Positions 1 through 8,945 of a stretch of 64,000 nucleotides of DNA are shown here, one piece after another. The stretch lies in contig NZ_JACVHC010000004.1 in assembly GCF_017976235.1 (NCBI RefSeq), forward strand, positions 356,699 through 420,698, written 5' to 3'. A program made the translations under genes and the position numbers. How positions within the stretch are numbered: position 1 is the stretch's first letter; each line of letters opens with the position of its first letter. The stretch comes from Pseudomonas anatoliensis. GTDB taxonomy: Bacteria; Pseudomonadota; Gammaproteobacteria; Pseudomonadales; Pseudomonadaceae. The notes beneath the pieces are model-generated. The model worked only from the letters and a program-made list of their open reading frames with translations. It was not told the origin of the DNA and made no database searches.

Positions 1-135
1 GCGGTCGAGCTGTTCGATACGCTTGCCGTCGAACGCCGAAGTGTCGTTGCGAAACAGCAGGATCAAGCGGTCAGCGTCGTCGGTCTTGTAAACCGATTTG
101 GCTTTGCCGCGGTAGAGTTCTTCACGTTTTTCCAT
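1..135 (-). CDS. purC: Phosphoribosylaminoimidazole-succinocarboxamide synthase (SAICAR synthetase), N-terminal part
   Basis: The minus strand encodes the first 45 residues, beginning [13 protein letters not shown] and continuing through [20 protein letters not shown], the hallmark N-terminus of bacterial PurC, where the glycine-rich start contacts ATP. PurC joins aspartate to CAIR in purine biosynthesis in the cytoplasm. The ATG is at 133-135 and the rest of the gene lies beyond the left edge. It is the last visible member of the minus-strand run dapA-bamC-MBL hydrolase-purC, an order typical of Pseudomonas. Confidence 0.95.
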   Translation of the reverse strand, partial: MEKREELYRGKAKSVYKTDDADRLILLFRNDTSAFDGKRIEQLDR

Positions 136-163
136 GATGGGCTCCGCTTGCTAAGTAGGTGGG

Positions 164-925
164 CTAGGCGATGTGGCGCCAGTCGAGCCCTGAATCTTGA
201 TCGGCCAGTTGCAGCCAGTCCGGGTCGCACCCAAGGGTGTCGACAAAACATTGTCGGGCCAGCTGCGGCAAGTTGTTCTTGCTGCTCAGATGAGCCAGGA
301 CCAGATGTTGCAGCCCCTGCCAGCCCAGCTCGGACACCAGGAATGCCGCCTGATGGTTGTTCAAATGTCCCAGCTCGCCGCCCACCCGCTGCTTGAGAAA
401 GTACGGGTAATGACCACGGGCCAGCATGTCACGGCAATGGTTGGATTCGATCATCAACGCATCGAGATCCCGATAACCCTCCAGCACCCGCTCGCAGTAG
501 GAACCCAGGTCGGTCAGCAGGCCGAAGCGCCGCTGCTCGATGTCACTGAATACATACTGGGTCGGTTCCTGCGCATCGTGGGCCACGGCAATGACCCCGA
601 TGTTCAGTGCACCGATCTGCAGTTGCTCGCCGCCGGCCAGAAAGCCTGCGGGTTCAATCGGTTTGCGCATCCCGCGCAGTGTGCCGCGACTGAGGTAGAC
701 CGGCAGATTGTAACGCCGAGACAGTAAACCCACGCCATGCACGTGGTCGGCATGTTCGTGGGTTACGAGTATCGCGCTCAGTTGCGCCGGGTTTACACCC
801 AGGCGCAACAGGCGTTTTTCGGTTTCCCGCAGGGAAAAACCACAATCCACCAGCACATACGTATCAGCACTGGCGATCAGCGTGCCGTTCCCTTGGCTAC
901 CGCTGCCGAGAACGGCAAAACGCAT
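164..925 (-). CDS. MBL-fold metallohydrolase (PhnP/YycJ-like)
   Basis: This 253-residue cytoplasmic protein begins MRFAVLGSGSQGNGT and has the metallo-beta-lactamase metal motif HEHADH near residue 57, followed by further metal-ligand candidates (ESNHCRDML near residue 160, LAHLSSKNN near residue 213). The family (COG1235) holds zinc or manganese hydrolases, including phosphodiesterases and nucleases. The exact substrate cannot be read from sequence. It sits 4 bases after bamC and 28 bases before purC, so it is probably cotranscribed with dapA-bamC-purC. Confidence 0.88.
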   Translation of the reverse strand: MRFAVLGSGSQGNGTLIASADTYVLVDCGFSLRETEKRLLRLGVNPAQLSAILVTHEHADHVHGVGLLSRRYNLPVYLSRGTLRGMRKPIEPAGFLAGGEQLQIGALNIGVIAVAHDAQEPTQYVFSDIEQRRFGLLTDLGSYCERVLEGYRDLDALMIESNHCRDMLARGHYPYFLKQRVGGELGHLNNHQAAFLVSELGWQGLQHLVLAHLSSKNNLPQLARQCFVDTLGCDPDWLQLADQDSGLDWRHIA

Positions 926-929
926 GTGA

Positions 930-2045
930 TCAGCCCAGGTTGTCCTGAATGACGCTCAACACTTTGCGCGCCACATCGGCAGGCGCAACGGTGTTGATGT
1001 TTTTCTCGACGGTGACCTGAATGTTCTCGCCAACCTTGCTCAGGCGAACCTGATAACGCTCGGCACGGGCTTCAACTTCTTCCTTGCTCGGCGCGCTGCC
1101 GAACAGGCTGCTGAAAAAACCAGGCTTGTCGTCTTTCTTCTCGGCTTTTTCGGCCAAGTTGATGTAGTACAGGCCCAGGCTGCGGTTGATGTCTTCAACG
1201 CGCCATTCGCCTTGTTCCAGTGCGCGACCAACGCTCGACCAGGCACGGTCAAGGTCGGTACCGACGTTCAACACCGGGTTACCGCTGCCGTCTTCGTTGA
1301 GACTGACACGGCTCGGGGTATCGAAATCACGGGACGCCAACATCGACACGGAACCGCCCTTCTCGGAGATACGGCTCATGCTCGCGAGCATGTCGTCGAC
1401 CAGAGCGGCGTCCAGACCCGTGTTGACCGAACGGTTGGTGAAGGCCACGTCGGCGCTGCTGCCGGCAGGACGCTCGGCGCTGACCACGTAGATTTCACTG
1501 GTGTTACGCTGCACGCCGGGCTCGATCCGCACACGAACGCGGGTTTCGCTGTCGGTGCTGACGCCGGCTGCGCTCAGGCGCTTGGCCATTGCTGCCGACA
1601 GTTCGTCGGAATGCTGCCAGGTGGTGGTGAATTCGCCGGTTTGCGGACGCTGTTCATCCAGACGGAAACCGTTGTCCTGGAAGAACTGCACAGCCACTGG
1701 CCAGACTTCGGCCGGTGGATGCTGGGCCACGACCCAACGGGTATCGCCACTCTTCTGCAGCGAGTAGTCGCTGGCATCGGCAACGGCCGACAACGGCTGA
1801 GGACGCGGAACCACGTACTCGCCCTTGGCGGTGTCGTCAGCGACGTTGCGCGGGATCGGCAGCAGCGGATCCAGACGCTTGGATGTGCTGACATCCGCTG
1901 GCAGTTGCATCGGTGCAGTCTGTTGCGCTTGCAGGTAATCGCTACCACGGTCGCGGAAATAACCTTCCGGCCCCCAGACCCATCCGCAGCCGCTGGTGCT
2001 GGAGATAATCAAGGCAAGTGCGGAAAGTCCGGCCATTCGCTTCAT
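930..2045 (-). CDS. bamC: Outer membrane protein assembly factor BamC (lipoprotein)
   Basis: The 371-residue protein has a lipoprotein signal peptide (MKRMAGLSALALIIS) ending in a lipobox before the Cys of CGWVWGPEGYF. It then has the unstructured N-terminal stretch rich in Pro and polar residues that binds BamD, and two helix-grip domains (around residues 95-210 and 220-371). BamC is an accessory part of the BAM complex, which inserts beta-barrel proteins into the outer membrane. The start at 2045 is preferred over a frame extending upstream because AGGAAG lies just before it. dapA ends 17 bases upstream, the usual pseudomonad arrangement (the gene was formerly called nlpB). Confidence 0.93.
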   Translation of the reverse strand: MKRMAGLSALALIISSTSGCGWVWGPEGYFRDRGSDYLQAQQTAPMQLPADVSTSKRLDPLLPIPRNVADDTAKGEYVVPRPQPLSAVADASDYSLQKSGDTRWVVAQHPPAEVWPVAVQFFQDNGFRLDEQRPQTGEFTTTWQHSDELSAAMAKRLSAAGVSTDSETRVRVRIEPGVQRNTSEIYVVSAERPAGSSADVAFTNRSVNTGLDAALVDDMLASMSRISEKGGSVSMLASRDFDTPSRVSLNEDGSGNPVLNVGTDLDRAWSSVGRALEQGEWRVEDINRSLGLYYINLAEKAEKKDDKPGFFSSLFGSAPSKEEVEARAERYQVRLSKVGENIQVTVEKNINTVAPADVARKVLSVIQDNLG

Positions 2046-2062
2046 GCGTTGTACTTCCTCAA

Positions 2063-2941
2063 TTAAACCAGGACGCTGCACTGGCGCAGGGCCGAGCGAA
2101 GCGTTTCATGACAAGGAGTGCTCAGCCAGGTGAGTGGCAGGCGGATGCCTTCGTGCATCAGGCCCATTTCAACCAAAGCCCATTTCACCGGAATCGGGTT
2201 GGCTTCGATGAACAGGTCTTTGTGCAGCGGCATCAGTTTTTCGTTGATGGCCCGTGCGGTCTCGGCGTCGCCCTTGAGCGCGGCCTCGCACAGATCAGCC
2301 ATTTCGCGCGGAGCGACGTTGGCAGTAACCGAGATATTGCCCTTGCCGCCCAGCAGGATCAGTTCGACGGCGGTCGGGTCATCGCCGGACAGCACGATGA
2401 AGTCCTTGCTCACGCCATCGATGATCGCTTTGGCACGAACCAGGTCGCCGGTGGCTTCCTTGATGCCGATGATGTTCGGCACGGTGGACAGGCGAATCAC
2501 GGTCTCGGCCTGCATGTCGCAAGACGTGCGGCCAGGAACGTTGTAGAGAATCTGTGGAATGTCGACCGATTCGGCGATGTGTTTGAAATGCTGATACAAG
2601 CCTTCCTGAGTCGGCTTGTTGTAGTACGGAACGACCAGCAGGCAGGCATCGGCACCGGCTTCTTTGGCGTTGCGGGTCAGCTCGACGGCTTCGCGAGTCG
2701 AGTTGGCGCCAGTGCCGGCGATGACCGGAATACGGCCTGCAACCTGTTTGACCACGGCTTTGATGACGGCGATGTGTTCTTCTACATCAAGGGTTGCCGA
2801 CTCGCCGGTAGTACCGACCGCGACAATGGCATGGGTGCCGTTCTTGAGGTGGAAGTCCACGAGTTTGCTGAGGCTGTCCCAGTCAAGACGCCCTTGTGCA
2901 TCCATGGGAGTGACCAGTGCCACCATACTGCCCGCAATCAT
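2063..2941 (-). CDS. dapA: 4-hydroxy-tetrahydrodipicolinate synthase
   Basis: This 292-residue TIM-barrel aldolase starts [14 protein letters not shown]. The GTTGES motif lies near residue 43, the catalytic tyrosine in YNVPGRTS near residue 134, and the Schiff-base lysine in IGIKEATGD near residue 162. It condenses pyruvate with aspartate semialdehyde as the first committed step of lysine and diaminopimelate synthesis. The start at 2941 follows a good AGGAG; an in-frame extension upstream adds 28 residues with no homology. A second, more distant member of the superfamily lies at 50111-50992. Confidence 0.96.
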   Translation of the reverse strand: MIAGSMVALVTPMDAQGRLDWDSLSKLVDFHLKNGTHAIVAVGTTGESATLDVEEHIAVIKAVVKQVAGRIPVIAGTGANSTREAVELTRNAKEAGADACLLVVPYYNKPTQEGLYQHFKHIAESVDIPQILYNVPGRTSCDMQAETVIRLSTVPNIIGIKEATGDLVRAKAIIDGVSKDFIVLSGDDPTAVELILLGGKGNISVTANVAPREMADLCEAALKGDAETARAINEKLMPLHKDLFIEANPIPVKWALVEMGLMHEGIRLPLTWLSTPCHETLRSALRQCSVLV

Positions 2942-3278
2942 GAAACCGCTCCTGCCGGAAAAAGAGAGCGGTAATGGTACTGGCGCCAAGATGCTTGCAC
3001 AAGCAAAGTACTGCGCTGCCGCCATTCCCCTTGGCGCCGCTTTTCGCTACCCTTCAGACTTTGATCGGTACTGATCAGCTTGTACGCCGGGTTTCAGCCT
3101 CCCTTTTCGGCCTCCCAGGCCCCGTTCCAGCGTCGCATCGACGCGCTCCCGTTGAGTGGAGCGAGCCGCGAGCGCTTGCCGGGGCTTTCTGAACGGACAG
3201 CCTTAATGGGCACACGGGCACTCTGCGGCGATCAACGCCCGTAAACCTACCGACCGCTCATCGCTTTAGGAATGCTGC
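2942..3278. other. Divergent intergenic region between dapA and gcvR
   Basis: These 337 bases separate two divergent genes and must hold both promoters. A short interrupted palindrome (TGATC at 3062-3066, GATCA at 3073-3077) is visible, but no known operator, RNA gene or terminator could be assigned. GGAATG precedes the gcvR start. Confidence 0.4.
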
Positions 3279-3839
3279 ATGTCCACCCCCACAGTTCGCG
3301 AACAATTCCTTGTCATCAGTGCCCTCGGCGCCAACCCCATGGAGCTGACTAACGTCCTGTGCCGCGCCAGCCATGAAAATCGCTGCGCCGTGGTTACATC
3401 CCGTTTGACCCGCCATGGCGAGTGCAGCGCACTGATTCTCGAAGTCTCTGGCAGCTGGGACGCCCTCGCGCGCCTGGAAGGCAGCCTGTCAGGTCTTGCC
3501 AAGAAGCACGCCTTTACCGTCAACGTGGTGCGCAGCGCACCACTGGAGAACCGTCCGCAGGCGCTGCCATACGTGGCTTACGTCAGCTCGGCGTATCGTC
3601 CGGACATCATCAATGAGCTGTGCCAGTTCTTCATGGATCACAACGTCGAACTGGAAAACCTGACGTGCGACACGTATCAGGCACCACAGACCGGCGGCAC
3701 CATGCTCAACGCCACCTTCACCGTGACCCTGCCGGCCGGCACCCAGATCAGTTGGCTGCGTGATCAGTTCCTGGATTTCTCCGATGCGATGAACCTGGAT
3801 GCGCTGATCGAACCTTGGCGTCCACAGAACCCAATGTAA
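3279..3839 (+). CDS. gcvR: Glycine cleavage system transcriptional repressor-like ACT protein
   Basis: This 186-residue protein is made of two ACT-type domains (about residues 9-85 and 95-175) and has no DNA-binding domain. It begins MSTPTVREQFLVISALG, as in GcvR of pseudomonads. In enterobacteria GcvR binds GcvA and represses the glycine cleavage operon, and a similar amino-acid sensing role is likely here, though its partner is not in the window. bcp starts 10 bases downstream, so the two are cotranscribed, an arrangement shared with other gamma-proteobacteria. Confidence 0.88.
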   Translation: MSTPTVREQFLVISALGANPMELTNVLCRASHENRCAVVTSRLTRHGECSALILEVSGSWDALARLEGSLSGLAKKHAFTVNVVRSAPLENRPQALPYVAYVSSAYRPDIINELCQFFMDHNVELENLTCDTYQAPQTGGTMLNATFTVTLPAGTQISWLRDQFLDFSDAMNLDALIEPWRPQNPM

Positions 3840-3849
3840 GGAAGTTTTC

Positions 3850-4323
3850 ATGGCTGTTGTCATCGACCAACCGGTTGCAGATTTCGAAGCACCTGCCACC
3901 AGTGGGCAAACCGTCAGCCTGTCTGCCCTGAAGGGCAAGCAAGTGGTGATCTACTTCTATCCGAAGGACAGCACCCCGGGCTGCACCACCGAAGGCCAGG
4001 GCTTTCGTGACCAGTACGCGGCGTTCAAGGCTGCCAACACGGAAATCTTCGGCATCTCCCGCGATAGCCTGAAGTCCCACGAGAACTTCAAGGGCAAGCA
4101 GGAGTTCCCGTTCGAGCTGATCAGCGACAAGGACGAGGCTGTCTGTCAGTTGTTCGACGTGATCAAGCTCAAGAAGCTTTACGGCAAGGAATACCTGGGC
4201 GTTGATCGCAGCACTTTCCTGATTGATAAGGACGGCGTGCTGCGCCAGGAATGGCGGGGCGTGAAAGTGCCGGGGCATGTTGATGCTGTTTTGGCTGCTG
4301 CTGAAGCGCTGAATAAGGCCTGA
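3850..4323 (+). CDS. bcp: Thioredoxin-dependent peroxiredoxin (bacterioferritin comigratory protein)
   Basis: The 157-residue protein has the peroxiredoxin signature PKDSTPGCTTEG, with the peroxidatic Cys at about residue 46. Unlike the E. coli enzyme (C..T..E.C), the position five residues later is not Cys, which suggests a 1-Cys or distant-resolving-Cys mechanism; a later Cys (AVCQLF) is near residue 98. It reduces hydrogen and organic peroxides in the cytoplasm using thioredoxin. The start follows AAGGAAG and is tightly linked to gcvR. Confidence 0.94.
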   Translation: MAVVIDQPVADFEAPATSGQTVSLSALKGKQVVIYFYPKDSTPGCTTEGQGFRDQYAAFKAANTEIFGISRDSLKSHENFKGKQEFPFELISDKDEAVCQLFDVIKLKKLYGKEYLGVDRSTFLIDKDGVLRQEWRGVKVPGHVDAVLAAAEALNKA

Positions 4324-4324
4324 A

Positions 4325-4432
4325 GATCAAAAGATCGCAGCCTGCGGCAGCTCCTACATTTTCGATGTTAGATCGCATATTTTGCGGCGACACCGAAAAC
4401 TGTAGGAGCTGCCGCAGGCTGCGATCTTTTGC
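4325..4432. repeat. REPIN (paired REP palindromes, family A)
   Basis: Two inverted copies of a REP unit with core GATCGCAGCCTGCGGCAGC (4325-4358 and 4401-4432) are separated by about 42 bases. The element lies between convergent genes bcp and the TusA-like gene. The same unit recurs at seven further places in this window, with one more degenerate copy. Confidence 0.9.
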
Positions 4433-4480
4433 TTTAAAGCAACGGCGCCACCACCCGCTCCTTGCGCGACGCTATTGCCT

Positions 4481-4720
4481 TCAGGCTTTTTTCAACCAGT
4501 AACGGTAGACGCCTGCTTCGTCTTCTTCGCGCAGCAGCGTATGACCGGCCAACTTGGCAAAGGTGCGAAAGTCGCGCTGGGAGCCCGCATCGGTGGCGAT
4601 CACCTTCAGCACCGCGCCGCTTGCAAGCTTGTTGAGTTCCATTTTTGCCTTGAGCAACGGCAACGGACAATTCAGGCCGCTGGCGTCCAGCTCTGCGTCA
4701 TGGGCTACAGCGTCAGTCAT
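4481..4720 (-). CDS. TusA-family sulfurtransferase
   Basis: This 79-residue protein has the SirA/TusA fold signature LDASGLNCPLPLLKAK, with the sulfur-carrying Cys of the CPxP motif near residue 19. Proteins of this family relay persulfide sulfur, for example to tRNA 2-thiouridine synthesis or other thiolation pathways. Because pseudomonads carry several paralogs, the symbol tusA is not assigned. The start at 4720 (MTDAVAHDAEL) is chosen because the frame extending to 4771 adds non-conserved residues. It is transcribed divergently from the protease gene at 4820. Confidence 0.85.
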   Translation of the reverse strand: MTDAVAHDAELDASGLNCPLPLLKAKMELNKLASGAVLKVIATDAGSQRDFRTFAKLAGHTLLREEDEAGVYRYWLKKA

Positions 4721-4819
4721 TGCGTCACTCCGGATCAGGTCAGTCGAGCAGCCTAGAATATCTGGTCGCAAGCCCGGTGTCCGGCTACAGTAAGGTCTTT
4801 GTCTTCTAAGGCTTTGTGC

Positions 4820-6253
4820 ATGACTTTTCTGCGCCCTACCCTGCTGACGCTCGCTTGCCTGCTCGCCTCACCAGGCTTTGCCGACGATCTGCCGTCACTC
4901 GGCGACGCCAGTTCTGCCATTGTCTCGCCACAACAGGAATACCAGCTCGGTCGCGCCTGGTTGGCCATGTTGCGCAGCCAGGTTTCACAGCTCAATGATC
5001 CGCAACTCAAAGACTACGTCGAATCCAGCGTTTACAAGCTGGTGGAGACCAGCCAGGTCAGCGACCGACGCCTGGAGTTCATCCTGATCAACAGCCCGCA
5101 GCTCAACGCCTTCGCGGCACCGGGCGGCGTGGTCGGGGTCAACGGTGGCTTGTTCCTCAACGCACAGACCGAGGGCGAATACGCTTCGGTGCTGGCTCAC
5201 GAATTGGCTCACTTGTCGCAGCGCCACTTTGCGCGCGGCGTCGAAGCTTCGCAACGCATGCAGGTGCCGATGATGGCGGCGCTGCTGGCCGGTATTGTGA
5301 TTGCAGCGGCCGGTGGCGGTGACGCCGGGATCGCGACCATTGCCGGTACTCAGGCAGCGGCGCTTCAGGAGCAGCGGCGGTTCTCCCGCCAGAACGAGCA
5401 GGAGGCCGACCGTATCGGCATCCTCAACCTGGAAAAGGCCGGATACGACCCACGTTCGATGCCAACCATGTTCGAGCGCTTGATGCGTCAATATCGCTTC
5501 GATGCCAAACCACCGGAATTCCTCCTGACTCACCCGGTGACCGAATCGCGTATCGCCGACACCCGCAACCGCGCCGAACAGGCCAGGCCCGGCGGCATCG
5601 AAGATACCAAGCGTTATCAGTTGATCCGCGCCCGCGTGCAGTTGATCTACGAAGAGACACCAGGACTGGGCGCCAAGCGTTTCCGTGCGCAACTGGACGA
5701 GAACCCTCAAAACGACGTGGCCCGCTATGGTCTGGCCATCGCGCAGATCAAGGGCGGTCAGTTGAACGAGGCGCGGGAGAACCTCAAACAGTTGCTGACC
5801 AAAGCGCCGAACGAGATCATCTACAACCTCGCTCAGGTCGATCTGGACATCACCAACAATCGCCTGCCCGATGCCCAGTCGCGTGTCGACCGAATGCTCA
5901 CGCAATACCCCGGCAACTATCCACTGAATCAGGTTCGCGTCGATCTTCTGCTCAAGCAGAACCGCGCGGCCGATGCCGAAAAAGCGCTGGAGGGATTGCT
6001 CAAGACTCGCCCGGATGATCCGGATGTCTGGTATCAGGTTGCCGAAACCCGTGGCTTGTCTGGCAACATCATTGGCCTGCACCAGGCGCGCGCCGAATAC
6101 TTTGCCTTGGTCGGCGATTACCGTCAGGCGATCCAGCAACTGGATTTCGCCAAGCGCAAGGCTGGCAGCAACTTCCCGCTGTCCTCGCGGATCGATGCCC
6201 GCCAGCGCGAACTGATGGAGCAGGAGCGCATGGTCAAGGACATGATGGGCTGA
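4820..6253 (+). CDS. bepA: Periplasmic M48 metalloprotease/chaperone, BepA-like
   Basis: The 477-residue protein starts at ATG 4820 after TAAGG; a TTG seven codons upstream is less likely. It has a signal peptide cleaved after PGFA, the zinc motif HELAH (in VLAHELAHLSQRH, near residue 130) with a downstream glutamate ligand in EQEADRIG, and a C-terminal region of TPR repeats (about residues 290-470). BepA (YfgC) degrades stalled LptD and BamA at the BAM complex and promotes correct LptD disulfides. The placement near bamC and the mucD/algU envelope-stress cluster fits this role. Confidence 0.9.
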   Translation: MTFLRPTLLTLACLLASPGFADDLPSLGDASSAIVSPQQEYQLGRAWLAMLRSQVSQLNDPQLKDYVESSVYKLVETSQVSDRRLEFILINSPQLNAFAAPGGVVGVNGGLFLNAQTEGEYASVLAHELAHLSQRHFARGVEASQRMQVPMMAALLAGIVIAAAGGGDAGIATIAGTQAAALQEQRRFSRQNEQEADRIGILNLEKAGYDPRSMPTMFERLMRQYRFDAKPPEFLLTHPVTESRIADTRNRAEQARPGGIEDTKRYQLIRARVQLIYEETPGLGAKRFRAQLDENPQNDVARYGLAIAQIKGGQLNEARENLKQLLTKAPNEIIYNLAQVDLDITNNRLPDAQSRVDRMLTQYPGNYPLNQVRVDLLLKQNRAADAEKALEGLLKTRPDDPDVWYQVAETRGLSGNIIGLHQARAEYFALVGDYRQAIQQLDFAKRKAGSNFPLSSRIDARQRELMEQERMVKDMMG

Positions 6254-6283
6254 CGCTTCTTCGCGATTGAAATGCTTCAGGCA

Positions 6284-6316
6284 TAAAAAAACCGCCTCTT
6301 TCGAGGCGGTTTTTAT
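6284..6316. terminator. Bidirectional rho-independent terminator between bepA and mucD
   Basis: AAAAAACCGCCTC/GAGGCGGTTTTTA forms an 8-bp GC-rich stem with a short loop, with an A-run on one side and a T-run on the other. It serves both convergent genes. Confidence 0.93.
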
Positions 6317-6333
6317 TTACCGCTCAATCCGGA

Positions 6334-7764
6334 TTATTCAGCCAGCTTGAAGGTGATGAAGCTCGCACGGCCTTGACGCAGAACGCGCATCGACACCGAA
6401 CGGTTCTTCGGCAGCGCCTTGGCGATCTCGGCGAACTCCTTGCTGGAGCCGATGGCCTGGTTGTTCAGGTGAGTGATGACATCACCTGGTTGCAGACCGA
6501 TCAGGGCAGCAGGACCGTCCTGAACTTCCTTGATCACCACACCACCTTTGAGGTCGTAGGTTTTCTTCTGTTCAGCAGTCAGCTCGGCCACGGCAACGCC
6601 GAGGCGGTTGCTGCTGGTTTCAGCACCGGACTTCGGCAGCGCATCCAGCTCTTTTTCTTCATCCGGGATCGCGCCTACCGTCAGCTCGACGTTTTTGCGC
6701 TTGCCTTCACGAATCACTTCCAGATTGGCTTTGGCGCCAGACTTCAGTGCGCCAACCAGATGCGGCAAATCGGCGGACATGACGATCGGCTGACCGTTCA
6801 TGCTCAGGATCACATCGCCCACTTGCAGACCGCCCTTGGCAGCCGGACCGTCATCCTGAATCTGTGCAACCAGTGCACCGGCCGGTTTATCCAGACCGAA
6901 CGATTCGGCCAGATCCTTGTTCACTTCCTGGATGACCACACCCAGCCAGCCGCGGCTGACCTTGCCACCGCTCTTCAATTGATTGGAAACGTCCATCGCC
7001 ACATCGATAGGGATCGCGAACGACACACCCATGAAGCCGCCGGAACGGGTGTAGATCTGCGAGTTGATCCCGACCACTTCACCGTTCAGGTTGAACAGCG
7101 GGCCACCGGAGTTGCCCGGGTTGATCGGCACGTCGGTCTGAATGAACGGCACGTAGTTTTCGTTCGGCAGGCTGCGGCCAACGGCGCTGACGATGCCTTG
7201 GGTAACGGTGTGGTCAAAGCCGAATGGCGAACCGATTGCCACCACCCACTGGCCAGCTTTCAAATCCTGAGACTTGCCGAGTTTGAGTACCGGCAGATCC
7301 TTCCCTTCGATTTTCAGCAGGGCCACGTCGGAACGCGGATCGGTGCCGACCAGTTTGGCTTTCATTTCGCTGCGATCAGCCAGACGGACGAGAATTTCAT
7401 CGGCATCGGCAATCACGTGGTTATTGGTCAGGATGTAGCCATCCGGAGAAATGATGAATCCCGAACCCAGCGACTGCGCTTCACGCTGACGATCGCCACG
7501 CGGCGAACGCTGCTGAGGTGGCATGCCGCGTTCGAAGAACTCGCGCAGCATTGGCGGCAAGCCTTCAAGATCAGGCATCTGCTGGTTAACTTTGCGATCC
7601 GGCAGTTTCTGCGTGGTACTGATGTTCACCACGGCCGGCGAAGCCTGTTCGACCAGTTGGGTGAAATCAGGCAGATCGGCCGCTTGCGCAGCAGGGATCG
7701 CCTGACCGAGCAACAGCACGGTGGCGAAAATGGACAGATAAGACTTCAAGCTAGGTATCGACAT
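6334..7764 (-). CDS. mucD: Periplasmic serine protease MucD (DegP/HtrA family)
   Basis: The 476-residue protein has a signal peptide (residues 1-27, ending AAQAA) and a trypsin-like domain with triad His in TNNHVIAD, Asp in DPRSDVALL and Ser in NPGNSGGPL. Two PDZ domains follow (about residues 265-350 and 380-470). MucD degrades misfolded envelope proteins and limits AlgU activation. The start at 7764 follows GGGAG; an upstream extension to 7854 is rejected. It is separated from mucB by 207 bases rather than by mucC, so it may have its own promoter. Confidence 0.95.
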   Translation of the reverse strand: MSIPSLKSYLSIFATVLLLGQAIPAAQAADLPDFTQLVEQASPAVVNISTTQKLPDRKVNQQMPDLEGLPPMLREFFERGMPPQQRSPRGDRQREAQSLGSGFIISPDGYILTNNHVIADADEILVRLADRSEMKAKLVGTDPRSDVALLKIEGKDLPVLKLGKSQDLKAGQWVVAIGSPFGFDHTVTQGIVSAVGRSLPNENYVPFIQTDVPINPGNSGGPLFNLNGEVVGINSQIYTRSGGFMGVSFAIPIDVAMDVSNQLKSGGKVSRGWLGVVIQEVNKDLAESFGLDKPAGALVAQIQDDGPAAKGGLQVGDVILSMNGQPIVMSADLPHLVGALKSGAKANLEVIREGKRKNVELTVGAIPDEEKELDALPKSGAETSSNRLGVAVAELTAEQKKTYDLKGGVVIKEVQDGPAALIGLQPGDVITHLNNQAIGSSKEFAEIAKALPKNRSVSMRVLRQGRASFITFKLAE

Positions 7765-7861
7765 ACAGCTCCCGTTACGACGAGCAGGGTTAAGCGATAT
7801 GGAGCAAGGAACACCGGAAACCACAGTCCGGCATTTTTGTTCCGGGAACAACAAACAAGGC

Positions 7862-7879
7862 CAGAGCCGTGAGGCTCTG
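7862..7879 (-). terminator. Hairpin between mucB and mucD
   Basis: CAGAGCC/GGCTCTG forms a perfect 7-bp stem with a 4-base loop in the 207-base gap (7765-7971). On the minus strand it is followed by a moderately T-rich stretch. It could be a partial terminator uncoupling mucD from algU-mucA-mucB, but the T-run is weak. Confidence 0.4.
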
Positions 7880-7971
7880 ACCTATAAAAAACTTTTGGGG
7901 TATTTGCAAATGAAAATGCTCAGCAAACATTTCCAGGTCTCGACGACGAAGTGGAAATGAATGGAATCAGC

Positions 7972-8937
7972 TCACTGCTTGCTGGTTGCAGAGACATCTT
8001 GATTACGCATCGACAGCGCGATTCGTTCGGCGGTGCCCATCGGAATCTCTCCGACAACCGTCACCATTATCTCGCCTTCGGGTGTAGTCAGGCGTCGGGA
8101 AACCGCGACAGTCGGACCTAACTGGGTCCGGGTGTCGGTAACAGTCGCGCCGTTCAAAGGCTCGAGAAAAACCGAAAAACGCGCCAGACCATCGTCATAC
8201 ATCAGGCTGCTAACCTGAGTCTTGGTTTGCGGATCTTTATGGGACGTGCTGCTGGTCAGTTCGAAACCCGGCGGTAGCCAGTCCGAATGCCACATCTGAG
8301 CGGTCTTGGCGGCAGAGGCCTTGTCACTGTCAAGGTTAATAACCTTGCAGTCGGCGTGTGCCAGCAAGTCTTTATCCGTCGGGACATCGTCAGTATCAAG
8401 GCTGGTGAACTGGAAACGTTCGAGCAATTGCCCCTTGTCGTTCAACAGCAACGACTTCAGCGGCAAACCGGTCTGCTTGTCCAGGTGCAACTCAAAACCG
8501 TAACGGTGCTGGTCACGAGGCGTCAGCGATACAATCACTGCGTCTCGGCCAGCCACGCGCGACTTGCCAACGACGGCAAGCTCATACCAGTTTTTCAGCT
8601 TTTTGGGATCGAGAGGACGAGCGGCAGTGTTCGGAGTATCTCCCAGCCCTGCAATCAGGGTGCCGCTGACGCATTGAGTATGTCCATCAATGCGCACGAC
8701 TTCCTGTGCCGAACCGTCGAGCTGAAGCAAACGCTCGCGGACCTGACCATTCTGGACACGATGCCAGATGTTATGGGTAGAAAAACTACCGTTACGCTCG
8801 TAAACGAAAGTACCGTGAAAGCTTTGCTGCTGCTCGGCCTGGCCCAGACGGGTCAACCAGTCCTGGGCCTCGTCAGCGTGGGCTGGAACAACAAACCAGC
8901 CACTGAGCAGAAGCGAAAGTAGAGGTATGGCGCGCAT
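7972..8937 (-). CDS. mucB: Periplasmic sigma-factor regulator MucB (RseB)
   Basis: The 321-residue protein has a signal peptide ending VVPAHA. The N-terminal lipoprotein-localization-like domain contains SFHGTFVYERNG (near residue 40), and the C-terminal MucB/RseB domain covers about residues 215-315. MucB binds the periplasmic part of MucA, shields it from AlgW cleavage and senses lipopolysaccharide intermediates, so it restrains AlgU. It starts 8 bases after mucA. The next gene of the P. aeruginosa operon, mucC, is absent. Confidence 0.94.
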   Translation of the reverse strand: MRAIPLLSLLLSGWFVVPAHADEAQDWLTRLGQAEQQQSFHGTFVYERNGSFSTHNIWHRVQNGQVRERLLQLDGSAQEVVRIDGHTQCVSGTLIAGLGDTPNTAARPLDPKKLKNWYELAVVGKSRVAGRDAVIVSLTPRDQHRYGFELHLDKQTGLPLKSLLLNDKGQLLERFQFTSLDTDDVPTDKDLLAHADCKVINLDSDKASAAKTAQMWHSDWLPPGFELTSSTSHKDPQTKTQVSSLMYDDGLARFSVFLEPLNGATVTDTRTQLGPTVAVSRRLTTPEGEIMVTVVGEIPMGTAERIALSMRNQDVSATSKQ

Positions 8938-8945
8938 GATCCTCC

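Noticed and set aside
3062..3077. Operator in the dapA-gcvR gap
   Set aside because: It is a short interrupted palindrome with no match to a known regulator and nothing else to support it.
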